Assembly: GCF_051131155.1 (NCBI RefSeq)
Contig: NZ_CP159508.1
Location: 4,960,001-5,024,000 of the forward strand
DNA: 64,000 nucleotides
Direction of reading: 5' to 3'
Source: Pseudanabaena minima
Lineage (GTDB): Bacteria > Cyanobacteriota > Cyanobacteriia > Pseudanabaenales > Pseudanabaenaceae
The notes under the pieces were generated by a model. It saw nothing but the letters and a program-made list of their open reading frames with translations. It had not been told where the DNA came from and did not search any database. Made by a program: the position numbers and the translations under genes. Each line of letters opens with the position of its first letter. Positions within the stretch are counted from its first letter, which is position 1. Positions 16,280-23,755 of this stretch are shown here, in pieces.

Positions 16280-17383
16280 ATGTTGCCCAAAAGTTCGCTT
16301 AGTTACCAACAGTTGCAACCAGATTTTTTACAGCGCGAATTGTTGCAATATCAGCGTACTTTACTAACCAATATTGGGATCTTAATAGGATTGGTAGTGA
16401 TTGGTACATTGGGGTATCGCCTCCTCGAAGGATGGAGTTGGTTTGATGCGCTCTACATGACAATTATTACCCTTGCCACGATTGGTTATGGCGAAACCAA
16501 TCCTTTGCATTTTGAAGGGCGGGTGTTTACGGTTGTGTTAATTATTCTGGGAGTTGCTAGCATTAGCTACATTGCAACTCAGTTTACGGCGGCGATCGCC
16601 AATGGTCATATTCACAATATTTTTCAGGCTAGGCGGCTCCGAAAAGTCATGCAGACATTAGATAAACATTATATAGTTTGCGGATATGGGCGGACAGGGA
16701 GGCAAGTTACTGCTGAATTTGCGGCGGAGGGAAGTATTTCCTTTGTGGTGATTGATAGCGATCCTGTGATGATTGCACAGGCTGAACAGGCTGGTTATTT
16801 AGCGGTGCAAGGAGATGCCGCTCTTGATCAAACATTGTTTTTTGCGGGAATTGAGCGGGCGATTTGCATTGTGGCAGCCTTACCATCGGATGCGGAGAAT
16901 CTCTATACCGTTTTGTCTGCAAAAACCTTAAATCCTGCAATCAGAGCGATCGCCAGAGCGAGTACCGAAGAGGCGATGCAAAAGCTGCGCCGAGGTGGAG
17001 CTGATGAAGTCATCTCGCCGTATATTACAGGTGGAAAAAGGATGGCAGCTGTGGCTTTGCGTCCACAGGTAATGGATTTTGTAGATGGAATTATTGCTGG
17101 GGAAAATCGTTCATTTTATATTGAGGAATATCGCATTGATGACTCCAGTTATGTGGGAATTTCTCTTCAAAAAGCAAGTTTGCGATCGCAGACTGGTGTT
17201 TTAGTTTTAGCGATTCGTCGTGCTGATGGTCATGTGATTGCGGGACCTGATGGCAATACTGAGATTTTGCAAGGTGATGTTCTGATTTCTATGGGAACGC
17301 CTGAGCAATTGAGAGCGCTTAACCAAATCCTCAGTCCTCTTTCCAAAGCTCCCAATGTTTTACGTTTACCACGCATGAAGTAA
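16280..17383 (+). CDS. MthK-like potassium channel with RCK/TrkA domains
   Basis: 367 residues. Two membrane helices (about 29-51 and 83-106) flank a pore loop with the selectivity filter TIGYGE. A cytoplasmic RCK_N domain follows, beginning HYIVCGYGRTGRQV (GxGxxG nucleotide motif) with IDSDP after the second strand, then a TrkA_C domain (about residues 275-360). It is probably a ligand-gated K+ channel of the plasma or thylakoid membrane. The thylakoid SynK channel of Synechocystis is a different architecture, so a direct equivalence should not be assumed. The start ATG has no clear ribosome site. Confidence 0.88.
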   Translation: MLPKSSLSYQQLQPDFLQRELLQYQRTLLTNIGILIGLVVIGTLGYRLLEGWSWFDALYMTIITLATIGYGETNPLHFEGRVFTVVLIILGVASISYIATQFTAAIANGHIHNIFQARRLRKVMQTLDKHYIVCGYGRTGRQVTAEFAAEGSISFVVIDSDPVMIAQAEQAGYLAVQGDAALDQTLFFAGIERAICIVAALPSDAENLYTVLSAKTLNPAIRAIARASTEEAMQKLRRGGADEVISPYITGGKRMAAVALRPQVMDFVDGIIAGENRSFYIEEYRIDDSSYVGISLQKASLRSQTGVLVLAIRRADGHVIAGPDGNTEILQGDVLISMGTPEQLRALNQILSPLSKAPNVLRLPRMK

Positions 17384-17390
17384 TACCAAT

Positions 17391-17480
17391 TCACGAAAGT
17401 GTGACAACACTTTTGTGAATTAAAAACCAAACCCAGTAAGGGTTTTAAAAACACAAAATGGCTACGCCATTTTGTGTTTT
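17391..17480. repeat. Composite of two hairpins after the K+ channel gene
   Basis: TTCACGAAAGTGTGACAACACTTTTGTGAA is an imperfect hairpin, followed at 17450-17482 by AACACAAAATGGC-TAC-GCCATTTTGTGTT. TACCAA occurs at one end and TTGGTATA at the other, so the two together may be one mobile repeat. Confidence 0.45.
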
Positions 17481-17566
17481 GGTATAATTTTTTGACGCGC
17501 CTTTGCCGCGCTACCAAATATTAAAAATGTTGTTGATGCGCCTTTGCCGCATCAACAAAGATTAAA

Positions 17567-18382
17567 TTGCAGAACTCTAATAATGTGAATTTCATTTCTC
17601 CATCGCAAATTATTCAAATTACGATCGCTGATGCGATTAATTTGGTGTTTGGAACTTTGCTTACTCCTAGGGAAATTTCGCTGGAAGTTGGCTATCCAAA
17701 ATATGAAGCCCATTACACATCGTCAATCGCTTTGGCGATCGCCAATCGCTTAAATCTCAGTCCTTTCCAAATTGCCGAAGCGATCACGCTAACTTGTTCG
17801 CAAAATTCAGCAATTACTTCACAATGGCAAATTCAAGCATTAGGGAAAGGCTGGCTAAATATTTTTCTAAGTGATCAATGTATCGCTGAAAGTTTATTGG
17901 CTTTAGAGCAATGGCAGATTGAGGGAATTACTAATTACGAAGGATTTTGGCAAAAGAGCAATATTTCCATAGATTTTACAAACAAGTCACTTGATCCAAT
18001 CGTGCAGTATGCCTATGCCCGTTGTTGTGCGTTGATCAGATTGGCTAAACTTTTTGATGGCGCGGCTTCGCCGCGCCATCAAAAATCGGGTTCTGATTTT
18101 ACGGCGCAGTCTCTACATTTAGAAGCTGCCGAAATTGGTTTATTGATGCAGAACTTAGTGATCGCCGCTTATTTGGAGAGTGAGAATTCTACAAGCAGTA
18201 ATAAATCTAGAACTAAATTATCGCGATCACTTGCTGAATCTTTTTTGCAGTTTTACGATCATTGTCGAATTTTTGGAGTTAGTCGAGAAGTAGCTCTGCG
18301 ACGATTGTTAATAATCAGAATTACGCAAAAATTACTACTAGCGATCGCCCCACCCGAAATTAATTACGCAATGTACTTGTAG
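17567..18382 (+). CDS. ArgRS-like protein without catalytic domain (DALR anticodon-binding type)
   Basis: 271 residues from a TTG (no ATG is suitable). The first ~110 residues resemble the N-terminal additional domain of arginyl-tRNA synthetase; the second half resembles its DALR domain (DPIVQYAYARCCALIRL; SLAESFLQFYDHCRIFGV; RLLIIRITQKLLLAIAP). The HIGH and KMSKS catalytic parts are absent, so it cannot charge tRNA by itself. Stand-alone DALR proteins occur in cyanobacteria; the role is unknown. A palindrome (18051-18085) encodes about 12 residues in frame (DGAASPRHQK) between the two homologous halves. It ends at a palindrome shared with queA. Confidence 0.72.
   Translation: MQNSNNVNFISPSQIIQITIADAINLVFGTLLTPREISLEVGYPKYEAHYTSSIALAIANRLNLSPFQIAEAITLTCSQNSAITSQWQIQALGKGWLNIFLSDQCIAESLLALEQWQIEGITNYEGFWQKSNISIDFTNKSLDPIVQYAYARCCALIRLAKLFDGAASPRHQKSGSDFTAQSLHLEAAEIGLLMQNLVIAAYLESENSTSSNKSRTKLSRSLAESFLQFYDHCRIFGVSREVALRRLLIIRITQKLLLAIAPPEINYAMYL
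18051..18085. repeat. Family E palindrome inside a coding region
   Basis: TTTTTGATGGCGCGGC and its exact complement enclose TTC. It reads through in frame without a stop. A decayed copy sits at 24302-24338. Confidence 0.8.
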
Positions 18383-18418
18383 CGATAAACGCCGCAGCTT
18401 TGCTGCGGCGTTTATCGC
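18383..18418. terminator. Palindrome between convergent genes
   Basis: CGATAAACGCCGCAG pairs perfectly with CTGCGGCGTTTATCG. The queA stop TAA is part of the arm. There is no clear T tract, so termination strength is uncertain. Confidence 0.55.
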
Positions 18419-19470
18419 AGCATTAACATGGCATCGCCAAAGGAATAAAAACGATATTCCTTGGCGATCGCTTCTTGATATACCGACATTAAAAACTCGC
18501 GTCCACCCTCACCCAAAAACGATGACATCATCATTAACAAAGTTGACTTCGGCAAATGAAAATTAGTCACCATCCCATCTAAAACCCGCCATTCGTAGCC
18601 TGGATAAATCATCAAATTCGTTTTGCCCTTAAAAGCTTGAAAATTTGAGTTCTCTAGCGATCTCGCCACCGTACTACCCACACCAATCACCCGTCCACCC
18701 CTTGCTTTGGTTTCCTTAATTTTCGCGACCGTCTCCTCAGACACCTCACACCACTCGTTATGCATCACATGCTGCGTGATGTCTTCGGTCTCTACAGGTC
18801 GAAATGTGCCGATGCCCACATGTAAAGTTACAAAGGCTTTATCAATGCCCCGATCCTCTAGTTTTTGAAATAGCGGTTCTGTAAAATGTAAACCCGCCGT
18901 TGGAGCAGCGATCGCCCCAGATATCTCTGCATAGATGGTTTGATATCGCTCAGGATCTGTGTGTGAATCCGTCACATAGGGCGGTAATGGTAGCTTGCCT
19001 AACTGTTGAATAATTTTGTCAAGGTCAGCCTCAGCAGGAATATGAAACTGCAACTCTCGCGCTCTGGTAGTTGTGTCAATCCCCTCCACCGTCGCTTTGA
19101 CATTTTCTGCAAATACGATTGTGCTACCAATCGGCAAGCGCTTTCCAGGCTTAACCAAAGCTAACCAGCGATTAAGCCCAATCGGCTCCATTAATAAAAT
19201 CTCAACAGGAACCCCCGAAAGCTTCTGACCATACATTCTTGCAGGAATGACTTTGGTGTTATTAAAAACGAGCAAATCTCCTGCACGTAAAAAATTGGGC
19301 AAATCGTAAAAGTGCTGGTGCTGCAAATTGCGATCGCTGTCAATCACCAATAGCCTCGATGAATCCCTTGGTGTGACTGGATCTTGAGCAATGCGATCAC
19401 TTGGCAATTCATAGTCATAGGCGCTTAACGCATAATCAGGCTCAAGTTCAGGCGCAGGCTGTGAAGTCAT
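18412..19470 (-). CDS. queA: tRNA preQ1(34) S-adenosylmethionine ribosyltransferase-isomerase QueA
   Basis: 352 residues from the ATG at 19470 (the longer TTG frame is unlikely). QueA makes epoxyqueuosine at the wobble base of GUN tRNAs by transferring ribose from SAM. Family blocks are YDYELPSDRIAQDPVTPRDS, FNNTKVIPARMYG, APTAGLHFTEPLF, VTLHVGIGTFRPV and NFHLPKSTLLMMMSSFLG. The length is normal. The stop codon lies in a palindrome shared with the convergent DALR-type gene. Confidence 0.95.
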   Translation of the reverse strand: MTSQPAPELEPDYALSAYDYELPSDRIAQDPVTPRDSSRLLVIDSDRNLQHQHFYDLPNFLRAGDLLVFNNTKVIPARMYGQKLSGVPVEILLMEPIGLNRWLALVKPGKRLPIGSTIVFAENVKATVEGIDTTTRARELQFHIPAEADLDKIIQQLGKLPLPPYVTDSHTDPERYQTIYAEISGAIAAPTAGLHFTEPLFQKLEDRGIDKAFVTLHVGIGTFRPVETEDITQHVMHNEWCEVSEETVAKIKETKARGGRVIGVGSTVARSLENSNFQAFKGKTNLMIYPGYEWRVLDGMVTNFHLPKSTLLMMMSSFLGEGGREFLMSVYQEAIAKEYRFYSFGDAMLMLR

Positions 19471-19680
19471 AGAAAGGTTACATTTTGGGACATTGGTACT
19501 ACCTAACAATTTGCAGTACTTATGTAAGTGTTTGCCAAAAAGTGACTAAGTTACAAAAAAATATAAGAAATTTTATATACCAATTGCGGAAACAGTGGTA
19601 TACAGATGGCAGCAGCAACATATGTATCGAACATATGCGGCGATCGCATTTTTAGACTTTAGAAATTGAACGAGGAGTTT

Positions 19681-19881
19681 ATGCAGTACTTAATGACCGA
19701 TCTTCACCAACGCTTTATTGGTGCATTGCACTATAACAAGCCCCTTTCGGTGGGTGATGTATTTCGCGCAGATAATACTAAGACTTATACTGTTGTTAGT
19801 ATTAACGATACTCGTGACAAGAGTAAGGATGTCAAGTCCGTGACGGTTATTCCTGTTCGCGAAGCTGTGAATGCTCATTAA
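19681..19881 (+). CDS. Small conserved hypothetical protein
   Basis: 66 residues from the ATG at 19681, which has GAGGAG only 3 bases upstream; an ATG at 19693 (spacing 15) is also possible. The chain is MQYLMTDLHQRFIGALHYNK, then a beta-rich tail with VGDVFRADNTKTYTVVSIND. No known motif is visible. The strong ribosome site and isolated position suggest a real, well translated gene. It is followed by a gene-free stretch of about 550 bases. Confidence 0.6.
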   Translation: MQYLMTDLHQRFIGALHYNKPLSVGDVFRADNTKTYTVVSINDTRDKSKDVKSVTVIPVREAVNAH

Positions 19882-20130
19882 CTTACTAATTAATAAGCAA
19901 GTTAATTGGCTTATTAGGTTATTGTCTGGTAATTTTTCGATTGATAGTCTATTTACATTGCTCACACTAGCTAAAAGTATTAGCTAAAAGTACTATTTCA
20001 AAACATTGAAAGTAAGAAATAAGTCTAAGGAATTATCAAAAGAACTCTGAGAGAATCATCGAAGCTATTGACAATACATTGATATAACTGAGTATTTCTT
20101 TGTTCTCTTCAGATGTCGCCATCATCAATA

Positions 20131-20169
20131 CACAATAAAAAGCAGCGCTTGGTGCTGCTTTTTATTGTG
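20131..20169 (+). terminator. Hairpin terminator
   Basis: CACAATAAAAAGCAGC pairs with GCTGCTTTTTATTGTG; the stem includes A5/T5 tracts. It lies 250 bases beyond the 66-residue gene. Confidence 0.55.
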
Positions 20170-20192
20170 ATAGTTTTATAACTGCCGTCGAT

Positions 20193-20251
20193 TGTGCCGA
20201 AAACCCAAGAAAAGAATGGCGGCGCTTAGCGCCGCCATTCTTTTCGGCACA
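20193..20251. repeat. Family A-type hairpin with one altered arm
   Basis: AAAGAATGGCGGCGC pairs with its complement around TTAG, and an outer TGTGCCG pairs with CGGCACA. The standard AAAACCCAAG segment is left unpaired on the left side only. Confidence 0.6.
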
Positions 20252-20260
20252 GTTTTGTGA

Positions 20261-20347
20261 ATTACAAAGCAAAGCCCGTAAAGTTGCGCCCCGCAGGGGC
20301 GCAACTTTACGGGCTTTGCTTTGTAATTAATTATGCCTAACTACTTA
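20261..20347. repeat. Family B element with 32-base arms
   Basis: From ATTACAAAGCAAAGCCCGTA the left arm pairs without mismatch for about 32 bases with the right arm around a 3-base loop. It shares GTAAAGTTGCGCCCC and the right end TAATTATGCCTAACTACTTA with the copy at 5451-5551. Confidence 0.75.
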
Positions 20348-20379
20348 AGGGTTAAAAAATTACGCTTTGTGCATCGCGT

Positions 20380-20436
20380 CTAAACATCAAAGATGAAAAG
20401 CAGCGCATTGCGCTGCTTTTCATCTTTGATGTTTAG
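20380..20436 (-). terminator. Long palindromic terminator of the LRR gene
   Basis: CTAAACATCAAAGATGAAAA and onward pair perfectly for about 27 bases around TTG. The LRR stop codon is part of the arm. Confidence 0.65.
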
Positions 20437-21185
20437 ATTAAAATCATGCCATGTTTTAAATTATTTAAAGAGGATGCTTCGATGGGGTTACCTCTTAGAT
20501 CTAAACGTACAAGATTTTTGAGATTAGAGATGGTCGCAGGAAGATTAGTTAATTGGTTGTAAGACAAATCTAATTCTGTAATATCCATGAGATTACCAAT
20601 CTCAGGTGGCAGATCACTCAGTTGATTATTGCCAAGATATAGCTCGGTTAATCCTGTAAGCTCACCAATTTCTTCGGGCAAAGTTGAGAGATTATTTTTT
20701 CGCAAATCTAACTCAGTTAAATTAGTGAGGTGACCGATTTCTAGAGGTAATCTTTCGAGTTGGTTTTCGCTTAAATCAAGCCATGTTAAAAACTTCAGCA
20801 ATCCAATTTCCGAGGGAACACTTGTTAAAAAATTAGCATTAATATCCAATCTGGCTAGATTGGATAATTTCCCAATAGCTGAAGGCAAAGTGGTAATCTG
20901 ATTTTCAGCTAAATTTAGAACCGTAAGACTTTTTAACTGCATCACTGCTTGGGGAATGTGGGGCAGTTGATTGGCTTCTAGGTGGAGCCAAGTTAGTTTT
21001 TGTAAATTTGCGATCGCTTCTGGCAGAGAAGTCAAGTTGTTTTCACTGAGGTATAGCCAAACTAAATCCGTTAATTTGCCAATCTCTTCAGGAACTGCCC
21101 GCATTTGTAGTTCACTAAGATAAAGAGATGTTGCTTCTAAATCTCTGGCAGTCTCTATTTCTTTCAGAATTTCCTGTTCGTTCAT
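20433..21185 (-). CDS. Leucine-rich repeat protein
   Basis: 250 residues. After a short N-terminal helix the protein is about ten LRRs of 23 residues of the LxxLxLxxNxLxxLPxxI type (for example LTWLDLSENQLERLPLEIGH). This is the bacterial/ROC-type short LRR, usually a protein-binding surface. There is no signal peptide, kinase, Roc or TIR domain, so it is a bare LRR. Its start is only 23 bases from the start of the divergent menH, so the two probably share a promoter region. Confidence 0.9.
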   Translation of the reverse strand: MNEQEILKEIETARDLEATSLYLSELQMRAVPEEIGKLTDLVWLYLSENNLTSLPEAIANLQKLTWLHLEANQLPHIPQAVMQLKSLTVLNLAENQITTLPSAIGKLSNLARLDINANFLTSVPSEIGLLKFLTWLDLSENQLERLPLEIGHLTNLTELDLRKNNLSTLPEEIGELTGLTELYLGNNQLSDLPPEIGNLMDITELDLSYNQLTNLPATISNLKNLVRLDLRGNPIEASSLNNLKHGMILI

Positions 21186-21208
21186 AGTCTCGCTTGCATT
21201 GTTTGATT

Positions 21209-22042
21209 ATGGTACTCAAGTTGCAAATTGATAATTATTGTTTAAGCTACCTCTCAGAGGGCAATTCCAGCGATCCCACAATTTTGTTTTTGCATGGATT
21301 TATGGGTGATCTCTCAGAGTTTAAGGAGGTGATCGCAATTTTGTCTAAACAATTTTACTGTGTTGTGATCGATCTGTTAGGGCATGGTCAAACTAGGGTC
21401 ATAGATCCCAAAACTGATCAAGATGACTACTACACAATACAGTCCACCGCCAACTTTGTCATCAAATTTTTGGATTTACTTCGTGTGAATCGCTGTTTTT
21501 TAGTGGGATACTCTATGGGTGGAAGGTTGGCTTTATATTTAACAATCCACTTTCCACAATATTTTTGTAGGACAATTCTCGAATCAGCGTCCGCAGGTTT
21601 ACAAACAGCTCAAGAAAGAAGCGATCGCCTCGCTAAGGATCAATTACTCGCCGCCAAGCTAGAAGCTGGTGATTTGCGATTATTTCTCGAAAATTGGTAT
21701 CAACAACCTATTTTTGCCACCTTGCGATCGCATCCAAATTTTGCCCAGATCCTAGAGCAACGGTTAAATAATTCGCCTACTTTGCTAGCCAAATCTTTAC
21801 GCAATCTCAGTACAGGAATGCAACCATCATTATGGGAGAAGCTACCAGCAAATAAGATTCCGTTGTTGTTACTTGCTGGTGAGTTAGATCCCAAGTTTGT
21901 GCAAATAAATAGCCAGATGCAACAGCTATGCAAGTATTCACAACTAGAGATTATCCCTAGTTGTGGTCACAATATTCACTTGGAGAATTCTGATCTATTT
22001 GTTGAGAAGATCAAAGCATTTTGTAGCTATAGCTGTCGCTAG
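21209..22042 (+). CDS. menH: SHCHC synthase MenH (phylloquinone pathway)
   Basis: 277 residues from the ATG at 21209. MenH eliminates pyruvate from SEPHCHC; in cyanobacteria this step leads to phylloquinone, the photosystem I cofactor. The alpha/beta fold shows LFLHGFMGDLSEFKEV, the nucleophile GYSMGGRLALY, LLAGELDPKF and the histidine CGHNIHLEN. The last residues (CSYSCR) and the stop are encoded by the end of a family A palindromic element (22024-22127), so the natural C-terminus has been replaced or extended. Confidence 0.85.
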   Translation: MVLKLQIDNYCLSYLSEGNSSDPTILFLHGFMGDLSEFKEVIAILSKQFYCVVIDLLGHGQTRVIDPKTDQDDYYTIQSTANFVIKFLDLLRVNRCFLVGYSMGGRLALYLTIHFPQYFCRTILESASAGLQTAQERSDRLAKDQLLAAKLEAGDLRLFLENWYQQPIFATLRSHPNFAQILEQRLNNSPTLLAKSLRNLSTGMQPSLWEKLPANKIPLLLLAGELDPKFVQINSQMQQLCKYSQLEIIPSCGHNIHLENSDLFVEKIKAFCSYSCR

Positions 22043-22127
22043 TCTTGTTAGGATACAAACCCAAGAAGCGAGTGGCGGCGCTTTGCGCCGCCACTCGCTT
22101 CTTGGGCTTTACAAATGGCGAAAGCTA
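22024..22127. repeat. Palindromic element, family A, overlapping the menH 3' end
   Basis: Ends TAGCTATAGCTGTCGCTAGT and (complement of) TAGCTTTCGCCATTTG are the family termini. The hairpin arm is AACCCAAGAAGCGAGTGGCG plus a GCGC apex. The left end runs into menH codons. Confidence 0.85.
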
Positions 22128-22300
22128 ATTACTGATGTTACGTGGAACTCAGATAATGAACCTCTGGCTGCCAGCATAGCGGGGCAACCACGGGGGGATT
22201 GCCCCTACCTATAAATTTCAGATCTTGTAGGGGCTGTGCCCCCGTGCCAGCCCTAGACTTTCGCCATCGCAAGAATTCCTTCCACGTAACATCAGTAATT
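22127..22300. repeat. Mobile repeat, family C (complete copy)
   Basis: Perfect 21-base terminal inverted repeats: AATTACTGATGTTACGTGGA(A) and its complement. The interior carries ACCACGGGGGGATTGCCCCT and GTAGGGGCTGTGCCCCCGTG. A second copy lies at 30698-30838. It is inserted right next to the family A copy. Confidence 0.85.
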
Positions 22301-22339
22301 AAACAAAAAAGCGGCGCAAAGCGCCGCTTTTTTGTTTAA
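22300..22339 (-). terminator. Terminator of the GHL10 gene
   Basis: TTAAACAAAAAAGCGGCGC pairs perfectly around AAA; the stop codon lies in its arm. Confidence 0.8.
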
Positions 22340-23628
22340 CTAGAAGCAATATTTCTTAAATCTGGACGGGTTGCGGGTGTAAAGAATAGCGTCTCAAAGG
22401 AAGCATCTCGGTTACCTATGGTCTCATAAAAGAAAAATGAGAAGCCATCAAGGGTAAGCTCACGCGCAATTCTGACTTGACCTTTAATTTGGCGCATATC
22501 GACATTTTGAACTCTTAAGCCTGTCAAAATTCCCACGGCTACGGGAATTTTTTGGCGGATCTCTTGTAATTCTGGACGCGACAACTCAGTTGTAAAGTTG
22601 CCAATGTCATCTCGATATACCTGCACAATTAATTCATCAATATAGTTGAGATAAACCCAGCTATACCAATCTTGCAAGTATTTTTTATAGGAAAATTCCT
22701 TTGGATTAGGAGATAAAGAAACTAAGCAGTTAGGTTTGATCGCCTTAACTGCCCTAGAGATTTTACCCATCAAATTTGTGACGTATTTAGCACGCCATCT
22801 CATCCATGAGGGATCATTAAAATCTTCAGGTGGTAGCCGTCCGAAGTGCTCTTTCTTATACAAAGCGATCGTGTAATCGTCGTAGCCAAGTTCTACTGGC
22901 ATCCCAAAATGATCGTCAAGCTGAATGCCATCAACATCATATTTGGTGACGACTTCTACAATTAAATCTGTGAGAAATTTTTGGACTTCAGGGCGTGCAG
23001 GGTTGAGCCAAGCAAGACGATGTTGATTATTTTCACCATGCAAGAAAAGATGGGATCCGTCTTTACGTTGGGTGATCCAGTCAGGATGTTGGCTCATTAG
23101 TTCCGAGCCTTCCTCGGTCATTAAGCCATATTCAAACCAAGGAATTACTGCAAAATCCTGCTCATGTCCAAACTTGATCGTTTCCGCAAGCATATCTCGC
23201 TCTTGCAAACCTGCTATAGGATAGACATCCACGCCAAACTTATCTTTAGCAACTTGACTAGGGTAGAGTGTATAGCCACGATTCCAAACTGTTGGATATA
23301 AGGTATTAAAGTTTAACCGCTTTAATCTTTTGATGGCTCTTTCAAGGCTCTGAGTCGAAAATAGAACATCACTATCGACATTAGTCAGCCAAATACCGCG
23401 TAATTCATTGCCATTAGAGGGTCTGATCTGCGGTTGAGTCGGTGGAGGAGATTGATCAATCGTGTTGCTAGCAGTATTACTAGCATTACTATCACTAGTA
23501 TTACTGTTAGGAGTCTGAGCTACCGCCCAAAAAGGAAAATTGATCATCATTGCGATCGCAAATCCTAGAAATGTTAAAACTAGGAAACGAAGCCGTGCTT
23601 TCCAAGATACAGAATTAATTTTCCCCAT
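22336..23628 (-). CDS. Glycoside hydrolase-like protein, GHL10/DUF187 family
   Basis: 430 residues. An N-terminal signal anchor (about 15-36) is followed by a Ser/Asn/Thr linker and the GHL10 domain: NELRGIWLTNVDSDVL, LYPTVWNRGYTLYPS, VIPWFEYGLM and the acidic DGIQLDDHFG. These TIM-barrel proteins are thought to cut sugar chains in the cell envelope; some bind or cleave peptidoglycan-like glycans. It probably acts in the periplasm. Its leader contains an 11-base sequence exactly complementary to the core of the cyanobacterial Yfr1 sRNA (23657-23667). Confidence 0.88.
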   Translation of the reverse strand: MGKINSVSWKARLRFLVLTFLGFAIAMMINFPFWAVAQTPNSNTSDSNASNTASNTIDQSPPPTQPQIRPSNGNELRGIWLTNVDSDVLFSTQSLERAIKRLKRLNFNTLYPTVWNRGYTLYPSQVAKDKFGVDVYPIAGLQERDMLAETIKFGHEQDFAVIPWFEYGLMTEEGSELMSQHPDWITQRKDGSHLFLHGENNQHRLAWLNPARPEVQKFLTDLIVEVVTKYDVDGIQLDDHFGMPVELGYDDYTIALYKKEHFGRLPPEDFNDPSWMRWRAKYVTNLMGKISRAVKAIKPNCLVSLSPNPKEFSYKKYLQDWYSWVYLNYIDELIVQVYRDDIGNFTTELSRPELQEIRQKIPVAVGILTGLRVQNVDMRQIKGQVRIARELTLDGFSFFFYETIGNRDASFETLFFTPATRPDLRNIASS

Positions 23629-23638
23629 AATTACTAAC

Positions 23639-23667
23639 GAGCTAGGGTAAGCTCTAACTCCTCACAC
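23639..23667. promoter_or_regulatory. Yfr1-like motif or Yfr1 target in the GHL10 leader
   Basis: On the plus strand a small hairpin GAGCT-AGGGTA-AGCTC is followed by ACTCCTCACAC, the conserved unpaired core of the sRNA Yfr1. On the minus strand this is GTGTGAGGAGT, 29 bases ahead of the GHL10 start. No terminator hairpin follows on the plus strand, so a target site in the mRNA is likelier than a Yfr1 gene. Confidence 0.4.
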
Positions 23668-23715
23668 TTAGGCTGTAAATTTTTTGTAAATTTATTGTAT
23701 AACAATGTAAAAAAC

Positions 23716-23754
23716 CACAAAAGGGAAAAGATACTTATTATCCCTCCCTTTTAT
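23716..23754 (-). terminator. Weak terminator after the phycobiliprotein-like gene
   Basis: AAAAGGGA pairs with TCCCTTTT across an 18-base loop close to the stop codon at 23756. The stem is weak. Confidence 0.35.
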
Positions 23755-23755
23755 G

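Larger units (their letters stand above)
19882..20432. other. Gene-free stretch holding four hairpins
   Basis: No gene-like frame. From left to right: terminator-like hairpin 20131-20169, family A-type hairpin 20193-20251, family B element 20261-20347, and a long terminator palindrome 20380-20436. The first 240 bases have no structure I can name. Confidence 0.6.

Noticed and set aside
23639..23700. A Yfr1 sRNA gene on the plus strand
   Set aside because: The core motif and an upstream hairpin are present, but the terminator hairpin that should follow the core is missing; a target site is more likely.
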